NCBI GenBank assembly: GCA_947494145.1
Contig: CANLTZ010000015.1
Span: forward strand, 1-64,000
Source of the DNA: an uncultured Jannaschia sp.
GTDB lineage: Bacteria; Pseudomonadota; Alphaproteobacteria; Rhodobacterales; Rhodobacteraceae
Direction: 5' to 3'
DNA length: 64,000 nt
Below are positions 50,976 to 60,327 of the stretch, piece by piece. The first letter of the stretch is position 1, and the number at the start of each line of letters is the position of its first letter. A model generated the notes under the pieces. That model saw nothing but the letters and a program-made list of their open reading frames with translations. It was not told where the DNA came from and ran no database searches. Both the position numbers and the translations under genes were made by a program.

Positions 50976-51644
50976 ATGCAACACGCCCCAGATGCACAAT
51001 TCGCGCCCGCATCCCCGGCGACGCGCCCGCACACCGCCCCCACCATCAGGCCGGCAATAAAGGCGGATGTGGCAGTCATTCGGAAGTGCACCCGGACAAC
51101 CCACGAAACCCACGCGCGTCGCCTTCCACACCGTTTTGCGATGGATGACGCAGCCGAGGCGTTCATCGATTTGTTCCTCAAACGCGCCTTTCGTACTGCA
51201 AATGGCAACCCAATCGCGCAAAGCGAGACCCTGTTCGTGGCCGAGTCTGACGGACATTTCTGCGGCTACATCCACCTGTCGACTGCGCCCGAAGAGGGCC
51301 TTGAGATCGGGATCGTAGATATCCACACCGCCCCCGAGTTCCGAGGCACGGGTGTAGGTACGGCCTTGCTACGCCATGCACAGCGGCTATGCGAAGAGGC
51401 AGATGTCCACAGCCTCCATGCCGAAGTCTGGCACGGAAACGATGCCTCCACCGCATTGTTCACAGCGGCAAAGTTCCGCGAAGACGGCAAGATGTACAGT
51501 TGGGGCAAAACTACCTCCCCTGACCGCCCACCCCCACCCGGGGTCTGGACGATCAAGACTGTCGCAACTGGCATTGCCTATGGGCTTGGTGGTTATCTTG
51601 CGCTTACCGGGCTCTACACCATCTTGCGCGATCTGCTGGCTTGA
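50976..51644 (+). CDS. GNAT family N-acetyltransferase with hydrophobic C-terminal tail
   Basis: A 222-aa protein. After a Pro/Ala-rich leader, PTIRPAIKADVAVIRKCTRT begins a GNAT domain; IGIVDIHTAPEFRGTGVGTA is the acetyl-CoA binding motif A (R-G-T-G-V-G) and LHAEVWHGNDASTALFTAAK motif B. After a Pro-rich linker the last 30 residues (VATGIAYGLGGYLALTGLYT) are hydrophobic and could anchor the enzyme in the membrane, which is unusual for GNATs. The start is uncertain: ATG 50976 with GAGG upstream, or TTG 50934. The substrate is unknown. Confidence 0.8.
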   Translation: MQHAPDAQFAPASPATRPHTAPTIRPAIKADVAVIRKCTRTTHETHARRLPHRFAMDDAAEAFIDLFLKRAFRTANGNPIAQSETLFVAESDGHFCGYIHLSTAPEEGLEIGIVDIHTAPEFRGTGVGTALLRHAQRLCEEADVHSLHAEVWHGNDASTALFTAAKFREDGKMYSWGKTTSPDRPPPPGVWTIKTVATGIAYGLGGYLALTGLYTILRDLLA

Positions 51645-51648
51645 TCCG

Positions 51649-51927
51649 TCAGCGGCAGGGCGCTTCGAAATACGTTCCGTCGCCACGCGCATAGGCACAT
51701 TGTTGGCTGGCGCTGTTCTGCGCCACGATCGTGCCCGCAGATGCGCCCAACAGACCTGCGATGATCAGCCATTCGTCATCCGCTTCCAACGCCTCGGCGG
51801 TAATCAACCCAGCGGCCGCGCCACCCGTGACACCTGCCACCGTCCGTTGCTGCGGCGTCAAGGTGTTGCATCCCGTCAGTAAAATCAGGCCCGCCGTGGC
51901 GAGCATCGTCGTCATCTTGGCTTGCAT
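51649..51927 (-). CDS. Glycine-zipper small lipoprotein
   Basis: A 92-aa product. MLATAGLILLTGCNTLTPQQ is a lipoprotein signal with lipobox LTGC. VAGVTGGAAAGLITAEALEA is a glycine-zipper-like segment, followed by LLGASAGTIVAQNS and a Cys-containing tail (QCAYARGDGTYFEAPC). Such proteins are usually outer-membrane-associated. The ATG at 51927 follows GGGAGGG. It converges on the GNAT gene with only 4 bp between stops. Confidence 0.82.
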   Translation of the reverse strand: MQAKMTTMLATAGLILLTGCNTLTPQQRTVAGVTGGAAAGLITAEALEADDEWLIIAGLLGASAGTIVAQNSASQQCAYARGDGTYFEAPCR

Positions 51928-52160
51928 GTCTGCCCTCCCTTGGGGCGTTTCCCAACCCGTGATGGGCGGGGCAAACGCCACCGCGAAAAGATGATGCGCC
52001 CTGACCCACGGGGTTTGCGAAGTGAGCGCTCTTCGCGCAGCCCAAGGACCAGAACATCTCATTTGAAGCAGAGCCGGATGCCGCACGATTTGACAAAACG
52101 CAAATGGGCGTCGGTGTCGCAGCTCGGCCCGCGACGCGGGCAGGAAGGCGGAAACCGCAG

Positions 52161-52331
52161 TCAGACGTCGGCGGGTGTCCCGCGGGAATCTTTGTCCGAA
52201 GCCAGCGTAGACTTCGGTGCATCATCATCCTTCATGCGCGCCTGGGTGCTGCGACGGCTCCAAAACACGAAAATTAGGGCCGCCAAAAGCGTGCCGAAGG
52301 AAAGAATGGGCAGAAAAAGGTCTGCGAACAT
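52161..52331 (-). CDS. 56-aa single-span membrane protein
   Basis: A small protein MFADLFLPILSFGTLLAALI, continuing with FVFWSRR, is a single membrane helix with a positive inside-type flank. A hydrophilic tail follows (KDDDAPKSTLASDKDSRGTP). The ATG at 52331 is 8 nt after GAGG; an ATG at 52337 is too close to that site. No family is recognised. Located between the glycine-zipper lipoprotein and the ArsR regulator, same strand. Confidence 0.6.
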   Translation of the reverse strand: MFADLFLPILSFGTLLAALIFVFWSRRSTQARMKDDDAPKSTLASDKDSRGTPADV

Positions 52332-52422
52332 GGTCATGTCCTCACATTGATCAGGATTGTGGGGCACAAACCGCCGGTTCTGCCGATACGTTCCCGAAAA
52401 GCGAAACCCGCGACATTCCACC

Positions 52423-53094
52423 TCAGGTCGGTGGAAACGCCGCATCAAAGGCCAGCGCGCCGTGGGTGGTGAAGCGCACCACCCGGCTGCCCTGCTCGCG
52501 CCGCACCCAGCCTTGTGCCTCCATCTGAGCCAAGATGGCCCGCCCCAGGCGTCCCGCCAAATGGCTGCGCCGTTCCGACCAATCCAGACAGTCGCGGCAG
52601 AGCGGCGCGCGCCCGGAGAGCGTATCGGGGTCCAATTCAAGAGGGACGAGGGCCGCGCCCATCCGTGCGGTGGCTTCCGGCCCCTCAACCAGCGCACCTT
52701 TCCGCATCAAACTGCGATACATCTGAACGCCGCGGCGCCCCGCCAGATGGTCATAGCAGACCCGCGCATCGCGCATCGCGGCATCCTTCGGGCCGGGCCT
52801 TGCCCGTTTTGGGCCGACCTCGGCCGACAAGGACATCAGCCCCTCCAACACGCCAGCCACCTGTGGCGAGGCAAGGCGCAGATACGCATGGCGCCCCTGC
52901 TTGCGACGCGCCAGGAGCCCGCCGCTTTCCAGCTTCGCCAGATGAGTGCTGGCGGTCTGTGGCGTCACCCCGGCCTCCAGCGCCAATTCACTTGCCGTGA
53001 GGGCCCCGCCATCCATGAGCGCCGACAACATGGCCGCCCGCGCCGGATCTCCGATCAAAGCGGCAAGTGTGGCAATATCAGGTCCGTCTTGCAT
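52423..53094 (-). CDS. ArsR/SmtB-type winged-helix regulator with long C-terminal domain
   Basis: A 223-aa regulator. Residues 1-80 are an ArsR winged helix: AALIGDPARAAMLSALMDGG, ELALEAGVTPQTASTHLAKL and ESGGLLARRKQGRHAYLRLA. The remaining 140 residues contain ARVCYDHLAGRRGVQMYRSL and CRDCLDWSERRSHLAGRLG with Cys residues, a form common in proteobacteria next to small NIPSNAP or DUF genes. Metal or ligand is unknown. Divergent from NIPSNAP across 77 bp, so that gene is a likely target. Confidence 0.9.
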   Translation of the reverse strand: MQDGPDIATLAALIGDPARAAMLSALMDGGALTASELALEAGVTPQTASTHLAKLESGGLLARRKQGRHAYLRLASPQVAGVLEGLMSLSAEVGPKRARPGPKDAAMRDARVCYDHLAGRRGVQMYRSLMRKGALVEGPEATARMGAALVPLELDPDTLSGRAPLCRDCLDWSERRSHLAGRLGRAILAQMEAQGWVRREQGSRVVRFTTHGALAFDAAFPPT

Positions 53095-53171
53095 AGTTCG
53101 ATTTTAATCGAAGCATTCCGACGCGGCAATCCGCTATCCCCGAAACCATCCATACCAAACTCGGACCCACC

Positions 53172-53477
53172 ATGCTCACATGCATCATACGATATGAAAT
53201 CGAGCCCACCCAACGCGCCGATTTCGTCACCTATGCCCAGACCTGGAACACCGCGATCCCGCGGTGCGGTGCCACCCTCACAGGCTATTTCGCGCCCCAT
53301 GAAGGCGCCTCGACCGTCGCTTACGGGATCTACGACATTCCCGATCTGGCCGCCTACGAAACCTACCGCACCAAGCTGGCCGCCGACCCTTTGGGGCGCG
53401 AAAACTATGCTTTCGCGCAGGAAAGACGGTTCATTCGCCGTGAAGACCGCCTCTGGCTCAGGCGTGTCGAAGGCTGA
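53172..53477 (+). CDS. NIPSNAP family protein
   Basis: A 101-aa single-domain ferredoxin-like protein: CIIRYEIEPTQRADFVTYAQ, LTGYFAPHEGASTVAYGIYD and YETYRTKLAADPLGRENYAF match the NIPSNAP family. The function of bacterial members is unknown. It is divergent from the ArsR-type regulator, an arrangement that recurs in related bacteria. Confidence 0.9.
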   Translation: MLTCIIRYEIEPTQRADFVTYAQTWNTAIPRCGATLTGYFAPHEGASTVAYGIYDIPDLAAYETYRTKLAADPLGRENYAFAQERRFIRREDRLWLRRVEG

Positions 53478-53581
53478 GGCCCTCGCACCGCGAAGAGGGC
53501 TGCGGCCCAAAGGGCCCGCAAAAGCCCGATGAGCAAACGACCCAGGTTCCAAGCGCAGACGAAACCTTCTAACAGCCGCCC

Positions 53582-54499
53582 ATGGCCAGCACGACCGACA
53601 CTCCCGTCTCGACACCTACCCTCAGCAATTGGCTGTCCATTCTGTCGCTGGGGCTGATCTGGGGCGGCACCTTCATGGTCGTGGCGATCGCGTTGCGCGG
53701 CTATGGCCCCGTCACGGTAGCCGCTGCGCGCACCACGCTGGGCGCCTTAGCATTGCTGGCCCTCGTCGCGGCGCTTCGGCGCCCGCGGCCCGATTGGTCC
53801 CCCTCTCTTGGCCTCTTCGTCCTGGCATTGGGCGTCTTGACCACGGCGCTGCCGTTCCTGCTGCTGGCCTGGGGTCAGCAACATGTGCCTTCGGCCTTTG
53901 CAGGCCTCTCCATGGCCGTACTGCCGCTTTTCGTGCTGCCGCTGGCCCATTTCTTCGTGCCGGGCGACCGGATGACCTGGCGCAAGACGGGTGGCTTCGC
54001 CCTGGGCCTCACCGGCGCGCTCGTCCTGCTGGGACCGGGCATCACCGCCGCCGGTGGCGGAGACCTCTCCGCCCTGGGTCGCATCGCCTGTATCGCGGCC
54101 TCTATCAGCTATGCCTTCGGCTCCATCCTCACCCGGCGCTGCCCGCCCATCGACGGCATGTGGCTGGGCACATTGACCCTGGTGGTCGGGGCGATCTTGC
54201 TGCTGCCCGCCATGGTTGTGACCGAGGGCCTGCCCGCCGCGGCGCCCCCCGGCATCATGGTCGCCATCGTCTTTCTGGGCCTCGTCCCAACGGCCTTCGC
54301 CGCCCTTCTGCGCGTCCAGGTCATCCGCAGCGCGGGCCCCAGCTTCATGACGCTCGTGAATTATCAGGTGCCCGTCTGGTCCATGGTCTTTGGCGCGCTG
54401 ATTCTCAACGAAGACTTACCTGGCCGGTTCTTCGCGGCCCTGGCACTCATCGCCGCGGGACTGGCCGTCAGTCAGTCGCGCCGCCGCAGCGCCGCTTGA
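53582..54499 (+). CDS. EamA family drug/metabolite transporter
   Basis: A 305-aa protein with ten hydrophobic segments arranged as two EamA repeats: LSLGLIWGGTFMVVAIALRG starts the first, CIAASISYAFGSILTRRCPP the second. LVNYQVPVWSMVFGALILNE is the conserved last-but-two helix. Such permeases export amino acids or metabolites; the substrate is unknown. No regulator is adjacent. It is 31 bp before trkH on the same strand, possibly one operon. Confidence 0.92.
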   Translation: MASTTDTPVSTPTLSNWLSILSLGLIWGGTFMVVAIALRGYGPVTVAAARTTLGALALLALVAALRRPRPDWSPSLGLFVLALGVLTTALPFLLLAWGQQHVPSAFAGLSMAVLPLFVLPLAHFFVPGDRMTWRKTGGFALGLTGALVLLGPGITAAGGGDLSALGRIACIAASISYAFGSILTRRCPPIDGMWLGTLTLVVGAILLLPAMVVTEGLPAAAPPGIMVAIVFLGLVPTAFAALLRVQVIRSAGPSFMTLVNYQVPVWSMVFGALILNEDLPGRFFAALALIAAGLAVSQSRRRSAA

Positions 54500-54530
54500 C
54501 AGCGCGGCCGCTGCGCCCGACACCGATCCG

Positions 54531-55979
54531 ATGCTCGACCCCCGCCCCGTCGGATACGTGATCGGCCTGCTCCTGATGGCCCTGGGCGCGTCCATGGCGC
54601 TGCCGCTTCTGGCGGATCTTCAAGCGCAAAACGGCCACTGGCCCGCCTTTCTGGAGGCCGGGCTGATGACCGGCCTGATCGGCATGTGCCTGTCGCTGGC
54701 CACGTCCAATGCCGTGCGCGACCGGCTCAGCCTGCAACAGACCTTCATGCTAACCACCGGCGTCTGGCTCGCGCTTCCCATCTTCGCCGCCCTGCCCTTC
54801 GTCTTCGGGGCCAGCGGCACCAGCTATACCGATGGCTTCTTCGAAGCCATGTCCGGCCTGACCACAACGGGCGCTACGGTGCTGACCGGGCTTGACGATA
54901 TGCCAGCTGGCCTGCTGCTTTGGCGTGGGCTGCTGCAATGGTTTGGCGGCATTGGCGTCATTGTCGTGGCCATGGTCTTCCTGCCCGAGCTTCGCGTGGG
55001 CGGCATGCAGATCTTCCGGTCCGAAGGGTTCGACACGATGGGCAAGGTCCTGCCCCGCGCGGCCGAGATCTCGTCGACCATTTCAACCATTTACATCATG
55101 ATCACCGTCACCTGCGCCCTGGCCTATGGCGCCGCAGGCATGGGCGGCTTCGATGCCATCGTCCATGCCATGACCACCGTGTCGACCGGTGGTTTCGCCA
55201 ATTACGATGCCAGTTTCGGCGCTTTCAAAGGTGGCCACGAATATATCGCGACCGTTTTCATGATCACCGCCGCGCTCCCCTTCGTTCTCTATGTCCAACT
55301 GATCAACGGCGAAGCCCGGCCCCTTTGGCGTGACCCGCAGGTGCGCGCGTTCCTTGGTACGGCTGCGATCCTCATCGCCGTGGCGGCTTCTGTTCTGGTC
55401 GCCCTCCAGGGCCTACCGGTGGAGCGGGCTATTCGCGAAGCGCTCTTCAACCTCACCTCGATCCTGACGGGCACCGGCTATGCCAGCACCGATTACATGA
55501 CCTGGGGCGGCTTTCTCATCGGGATGTTCTTCTTTGCGGGGCTCATCGGCGGCTGCGCTGGCTCCACCTCCTGCTCGGTCAAGATTTTTCGTTATCAGAT
55601 CCTGTTCGCCGCGGTGAAAGCCCAAGTGCGCCGCATCCACTCGCCCCATGGCATCTTCCGCCCCCGCTACGATGGCCGCACCGTGACCGAAGACGTGCTG
55701 TCGTCGGTCATGGCCTTCTTCGTGCTGTTTGTGGTGACGATGGGCGTCTTTTCCGTGGCGCTGGCGCTGACCGGCCTGGACCTTGTGACCTCGGTCTCGG
55801 GCGCCGCGGCCGCGGTGGCCAATATTGGGCCAGGCCTGGGCCCTGTGATCGGCCCGGCGGGCAATTACGCACCGCTGTCGGATCTGGCGAAATGGCTGCT
55901 GGCGGCGGCCATGTTGATCGGGCGGTTGGAATTGGTGGTGGTCTACGTGCTGTTCACCCGCCGGTTTTGGCGGGCGTGA
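54531..55979 (+). CDS. trkH: Potassium uptake protein TrkH
   Basis: A 482-aa channel-like protein with the four pseudo-repeats of TrkH/TrkG. The selectivity filter elements are SGLTTTGATVL, TTVSTGGFANY, LTGTGYAST and VANIGPGLG. GIGVIVVAMVFLPELRVGGM is a further family motif. It takes up K+ with TrkA, a cytoplasmic NAD-binding gate subunit whose gene is not in the window. The stop overlaps the next start (GTGA). Confidence 0.95.
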   Translation: MLDPRPVGYVIGLLLMALGASMALPLLADLQAQNGHWPAFLEAGLMTGLIGMCLSLATSNAVRDRLSLQQTFMLTTGVWLALPIFAALPFVFGASGTSYTDGFFEAMSGLTTTGATVLTGLDDMPAGLLLWRGLLQWFGGIGVIVVAMVFLPELRVGGMQIFRSEGFDTMGKVLPRAAEISSTISTIYIMITVTCALAYGAAGMGGFDAIVHAMTTVSTGGFANYDASFGAFKGGHEYIATVFMITAALPFVLYVQLINGEARPLWRDPQVRAFLGTAAILIAVAASVLVALQGLPVERAIREALFNLTSILTGTGYASTDYMTWGGFLIGMFFFAGLIGGCAGSTSCSVKIFRYQILFAAVKAQVRRIHSPHGIFRPRYDGRTVTEDVLSSVMAFFVLFVVTMGVFSVALALTGLDLVTSVSGAAAAVANIGPGLGPVIGPAGNYAPLSDLAKWLLAAAMLIGRLELVVVYVLFTRRFWRA

Positions 55980-56494
55980 CGGGGCGTTTGATCCTGTTTT
56001 CGGGGCGGCCCGGTGTGGGCAAATCAACCCTTGCCCGGCGCCTGGCCGAAAAGACAGGTGCCATCTGGCTGCGCATTGACAGCCTTGAGGCCGGTTTGCG
56101 CGCCTCCACCCTCGCCATCCATTCCGCCGAAGATGCCGGACACCGCGCCGCGCAAAACACCGCGATGGACAATCTGGCCCTCGGTCACACGGTCATCGCC
56201 GACGCTGTGAACGAAACCAACTGGATGCGCAACTGGTGGACACAGGCCGCTCGATCCGTTGAAGCCTCGACCTTCGGTGTGGAAGTCACTTGTAGCGACA
56301 CCACGCTGCACCGGATGTGGGTCGAAACCCGCCACGCATCTGAGCCCTTCACACCCGACTGGCCCACGGTCACCGCCCGTGTGTGGGAGCCGTGGACAGA
56401 CGCGGACCACCATGCAGACAATGCGGGTCCTGATCCGCTGGCGGAGCTACTTAAAGTCTTGGGTCACGCCGATGGAACGGCGAAAAGGACATGA
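55976..56494 (+). CDS. P-loop kinase-like ATP-binding protein
   Basis: A 172-aa AAA_33-type protein. GRLILFSGRPGVGKSTLARR has Walker A GRPGVGKST, LRIDSLEAGLRAS is the usual substrate/Asp segment, and HTVIADAVNETNWMRNWWTQ the conserved middle. It resembles small-molecule kinases of the gluconate/chloramphenicol-phosphotransferase-like set, with no assigned substrate. The GTG at 55976 overlaps the trkH stop by 4 bp; a longer frame would run inside trkH. Confidence 0.8.
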   Translation: MTGRLILFSGRPGVGKSTLARRLAEKTGAIWLRIDSLEAGLRASTLAIHSAEDAGHRAAQNTAMDNLALGHTVIADAVNETNWMRNWWTQAARSVEASTFGVEVTCSDTTLHRMWVETRHASEPFTPDWPTVTARVWEPWTDADHHADNAGPDPLAELLKVLGHADGTAKRT

Positions 56495-56590
56495 AGAACT
56501 CGTCATAGAGCCCTGATGAAAATAGATTTCAAAGGCGAGGCGATGGACTTCAGCCGCCCCCGCAGCCGCAATCAAGCGTGAGCGCCCGCC

Positions 56591-58357
56591 CTATTCCCAA
56601 CAGCTCACCAGCACGGTCATTCCCACCGCCCGGGTCGTCAAGTCCTCCGGCGCGATGGGGAAGCCCGCCTGCTCCACCGCGACCTCTACGCCCGCAGCAT
56701 CCAGCACACCGGCCAAGGCCGAGGCTTTCTTGGCAAACGTTACGTCACCCGGCAGTGCCCGCGCGCCGTCTTCGGGGTCGGGCAGCAGCATCCCGGCCAC
56801 GCGCCCCGCCGCATCCAGCACAGGGCCGCCCACATCGCCATCCCGGCTGTCCAGTGACAGGCGCAGCACGTCGTCCGAGCCGTCGAGCCCGCGCACATCC
56901 TGCAAGGTACCAAACGACAAGGTGGCCGCCCCCAGCACGCCGCCATAGGGGAAGCCCCCCACCGACACCGCCGAGCGCAGACGCCCCGCATTGGGCGCCA
57001 GGGCCGCCACTTCCACAGGCGCAAGGCGGGCCACCGGGCGCAGCACGGCCACGCCATCCTGGCTCAGCACGACGTCTGCGTCGTGCAGACGGTCCAGCGT
57101 CACGCGCGCGCAGGCCTCCACCGTACTGGCGGCCGTCACCGCCGTGCCGCTGCCATCGACGAAGAACCCCGAGGCCGAGCGCTTGGGTTTGCGCACTTCC
57201 AAGCCCGACACCATGTCGAAGCTCTGCTCGCTGGGCTCAAACCCTTCATCTGCGGGCAAGGCGGGGCCGGTCGAGGCCAGCGTGCGCTGCATCTCCGGCA
57301 GGGCCCGCGCGGCCAGATTGTCCTGCGCCTCGGGCCAGCTTAACAGGTAGCCGACGATGTGTCCGTCCTCCAACTTCGCGAAAACCTGCGTCGTGCGGTC
57401 GGGCGCGACGCCGGTGATCTCGAAGCTGTCGCGGCTCTTGGCGCGTGGGCCTTCCGGGGGCACCACCTCCAGCGTCTGCAGGATCTCATAGAGCCCCCCC
57501 AGCGCAGCGCGATCCCCGGCTTGAGAAATCAACGACATCTCGACGCCTGACCCGTCCTTGGCGTTGTAGTGCACGAAGGGGGCCTCAAGCCGGTCGAACT
57601 CGACCAAGCCCAGGGGCGCCGTCAGCGCAACGCCCGCCTGGGCAACTTGCAATGGCCCCAGCCCCAAAGCGGCCTGCCCAACAGCGTAATCGTTCAGCAA
57701 CCGGGCCCGCTGGCGTGTGGTCAGCACACCCGTGGCATCGAAGCCGCGCCCCGCCTGCCACGCCGCCATGGCCGTCCGGGTGCCGCGGCCATAGGCACCG
57801 TCGATGGCCGCCGAATAATAGCCGAACCATTGCATTGCGCGCTGCAACTCCATCCGTTCCTCGCGGGTCAGCAAGGCCTCGGACCGTCGCGCCTGGCGCG
57901 GCGTCTCGTCAGGCGCGGGCTCTGGGGCGATATCCGTGCGGGCTGCCGCGGTCTCGGTCGCTACCGGACCGCCGGGCGTGGCTGGCACCCCCGCAACGGG
58001 CGCGTCATCGGGCGGTGCCACCGGTTGCAAAGCCCCCGCGCCCACGGGCCAAAACCGGTCGCGATACTGCGCCCCGTCCGTCAGATAGCTGTCCCGCGGG
58101 ATCAATCCGTTGTCACGCAACTGGCGCAGTCGCGCCTGCGCTTCCGTCGCCTCGTAGGGCCCCAGGGCAAGCCCGTACCATCCGCGCCCAAGTCCGAAGC
58201 CGTTCACATCGGGAAACAGACCGCCATAGGCCCGCGCCCGCTCCTGCGCTTCGCGCAGACTTGGATGGGCCTCGATTTGGACGAAGGCGCGCCCCTGCGC
58301 CGCGGCGCTGGTGGCAAAGACGACTAGGATGGACAGACATGCCAAAATGCGGCGCAT
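56591..58357 (-). CDS. Exported SPOR / peptidoglycan-binding protein with a trypsin-fold pseudoprotease domain
   Basis: A 588-aa protein with a signal peptide (ILACLSILVVFATSAAA). Residues 24-100 look like a SPOR domain, 163-225 is a PG_binding_1 domain (LQRAMQWFGYYSAAIDGAYG), and about 394-560 a trypsin-like fold. The catalytic residues are lost: the His position (T-N-A-H in relatives) is Ser411 in VTAAST, and the Ser position (GDSGGP) is Val509 in GDVGGP. The Asp region (QDGVAVL) is shifted. It is likely a periplasmic peptidoglycan-associated binding protein rather than a protease. The ATG at 58357 follows GAGGG. Divergent from glyQ. Confidence 0.85.
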   Translation of the reverse strand: MRRILACLSILVVFATSAAAQGRAFVQIEAHPSLREAQERARAYGGLFPDVNGFGLGRGWYGLALGPYEATEAQARLRQLRDNGLIPRDSYLTDGAQYRDRFWPVGAGALQPVAPPDDAPVAGVPATPGGPVATETAAARTDIAPEPAPDETPRQARRSEALLTREERMELQRAMQWFGYYSAAIDGAYGRGTRTAMAAWQAGRGFDATGVLTTRQRARLLNDYAVGQAALGLGPLQVAQAGVALTAPLGLVEFDRLEAPFVHYNAKDGSGVEMSLISQAGDRAALGGLYEILQTLEVVPPEGPRAKSRDSFEITGVAPDRTTQVFAKLEDGHIVGYLLSWPEAQDNLAARALPEMQRTLASTGPALPADEGFEPSEQSFDMVSGLEVRKPKRSASGFFVDGSGTAVTAASTVEACARVTLDRLHDADVVLSQDGVAVLRPVARLAPVEVAALAPNAGRLRSAVSVGGFPYGGVLGAATLSFGTLQDVRGLDGSDDVLRLSLDSRDGDVGGPVLDAAGRVAGMLLPDPEDGARALPGDVTFAKKASALAGVLDAAGVEVAVEQAGFPIAPEDLTTRAVGMTVLVSCWE

Positions 58358-58517
58358 GAACGAACCCTCGGGAATCATAAGAAATACCTTCCCAACCTTC
58401 CGTAACGGGACCGAAAGGAAAAGGCACGGCACCGTCGCACCCTACCTGCGGCCCCGCGTTGACGGACCGAGTGTTGCCGCATAGACGCGGTGCCGGTCCC
58501 GAACCCCGGAGGTTTCC

Positions 58518-59453
58518 ATGCCCGCCCAAGACGCCCCCCGCTCCTTCCAGGAGATCATCCTTCGGCTGCAAAGCTACTGGGCGTCCAAGGGCTGCGCGGT
58601 GCTGCAACCTTACGATATGGAGGTGGGCGCCGGCACCTTTCACCCCGCCACAACCTTGCGCGCCCTGGGCCCCAACGCTTGGGCCGCCGCCTATGTGCAG
58701 CCCTCGCGCCGTCCCACCGATGGGCGCTACGGTGAAAACCCCAACCGGCTGCAGCATTACTATCAGTTCCAGGTCCTCATCAAACCGTCGCCGCCCGACT
58801 TGCAGGAACTCTACCTCGGCTCACTAGAAGCCATCGGGATCGACATGGACCTGCACGATATCCGCTTCGTGGAAGACGATTGGGAAAGCCCCACACTCGG
58901 CGCCTGGGGCCTGGGGTGGGAGGTATGGTGCGACGGCATGGAAGTCAGCCAATACACCTATTTCCAGCAGGTAGGCGGCCATGATTGCCACCCGGTTTCG
59001 GGTGAGTTGACCTATGGTCTGGAACGCTTGGCCATGTATGTGCTTGGCGTCGACCACGTAATGGACATGCCCTTCAACGACCCGCAAACAGCGATCGCGC
59101 TGACCTATGGCGACGTCTTTCGCCAGACCGAAGAAGAATACGCCCGTTGGAATTTCGACACCGCCGACACGGAGGTCCTTCTGCGCCATTTCGAAGAGGC
59201 GGAGCGTCATTGCCACGACATCCTGTCACGCGACGCCGATGACCCCAAGACCGGCCGGCGCATCGTCATGGCGCATCCGGCTTACGACCAATGCATCAAG
59301 GCGAGCCACATCTTCAATCTGCTGGATGCCCGCGGCGTGATCTCCGTCACGGAACGCCAGGCCTATATCGGTCGTGTCCGCGCGCTGGCCAAAGCCTGCG
59401 CCGATGCTTTTCTCGACACACGCGCCGGTGGCTGGACACCCGAAGCCGCCTAA
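58518..59453 (+). CDS. glyQ: Glycyl-tRNA synthetase alpha subunit
   Basis: A 311-aa class II catalytic subunit. [40 protein letters not shown] and [20 protein letters not shown] are hallmark motifs, followed by [20 protein letters not shown] and [18 protein letters not shown] (motif 3). It charges tRNA-Gly as an alpha2beta2 enzyme with GlyS, encoded 1.5 kb downstream. A FkbM methyltransferase and a DUF6446 gene lie between; only the DUF6446 insertion is common in Rhodobacterales as far as I know. Confidence 0.98.
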   Translation: MPAQDAPRSFQEIILRLQSYWASKGCAVLQPYDMEVGAGTFHPATTLRALGPNAWAAAYVQPSRRPTDGRYGENPNRLQHYYQFQVLIKPSPPDLQELYLGSLEAIGIDMDLHDIRFVEDDWESPTLGAWGLGWEVWCDGMEVSQYTYFQQVGGHDCHPVSGELTYGLERLAMYVLGVDHVMDMPFNDPQTAIALTYGDVFRQTEEEYARWNFDTADTEVLLRHFEEAERHCHDILSRDADDPKTGRRIVMAHPAYDQCIKASHIFNLLDARGVISVTERQAYIGRVRALAKACADAFLDTRAGGWTPEAA

Positions 59454-59568
59454 ATTCGCCAGGGACCGGCGGGCCTTCGCTATTTTTGCTTCGCATTTTC
59501 CGGGTGTTCCATAGCAGAAACCTTTTGCTGCTATCCCTTCGGGCATCGACCATCCGAAGGGGCGCATC

Positions 59569-60327
59569 ATGGAAATCGCTGACAGCCCAGACCGCACCTC
59601 ATCCGAAGTGGACCGCCTGCGCGCCGCTTTTGACACTGAACGCGCGCGCCTCAAGCGCCGCATGGCCGGGCGCGAACGCCGGGCCGCCGCGCGCGGCATT
59701 CTTGATGGTGTGCTCTCGCAACTTCGGCCCGGCGACGTTGCACTCGATTGCGGGGCCAATGTGGGCGACATCACCTGTCCGCTCGCCGAAACGGGGGCCA
59801 CGATCTTCGCATTTGAGCCCGATCCCGTGGCGTTCGCTGCCCTTCAGACCCGCACCGACACCCTGCCCAACGTCCACGCCATCAATGCCGCGGTCGCCGT
59901 CCAGGCGGGCACAGCCACGCTTCACCGCACCCGCGCTTTCGCCGATGATCCCTTGGCCTCCACCGTCAGCTCCACACTTCTGTCTGGCAAGCGCGACAGC
60001 GACGCGCGGGGCGCCAACGATATCGACGTGCCTGTCCTCTCCCTTCCTGGTCTGCTTCGCGACTTGACCGCTGGGCGCATCCCCGCCGCCCTGCCCGCCA
60101 CGGCACGAAAACCTTGGCGCGTCACCCTCCTCAAACTTGATGTGGAGGGGGAGGAGCTGAACCTCCTCCCCGCGCTCCACGATGCCAACCTGCTGGAGCC
60201 CATCGGCTGTACCCTGGTGGAAACGCACCAGCGCAAATTCCCCGACCGGCGCCGCGATTTCCTGCGGATGCGGCGCCGCATCGGCGCGCAATATCCCACC
60301 AGCAAGGTCAATCTCGACTGGATCTGA
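59569..60327 (+). CDS. FkbM family methyltransferase
   Basis: A 252-aa SAM-dependent methyltransferase. VALDCGANVGDITCPLAETG is the SAM motif, IFAFEPDPVAFAALQTRTDT motif II, and VTLLKLDVEGEELNLLPALH the FkbM signature (KLDVEG). It O-methylates an unknown substrate, possibly a sugar or surface polymer. It sits between glyQ and the DUF6446 gene on the same strand, an odd place for a modification enzyme, so it may be an insertion into the glycyl-tRNA synthetase cluster. Confidence 0.9.
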   Translation: MEIADSPDRTSSEVDRLRAAFDTERARLKRRMAGRERRAAARGILDGVLSQLRPGDVALDCGANVGDITCPLAETGATIFAFEPDPVAFAALQTRTDTLPNVHAINAAVAVQAGTATLHRTRAFADDPLASTVSSTLLSGKRDSDARGANDIDVPVLSLPGLLRDLTAGRIPAALPATARKPWRVTLLKLDVEGEELNLLPALHDANLLEPIGCTLVETHQRKFPDRRRDFLRMRRRIGAQYPTSKVNLDWI

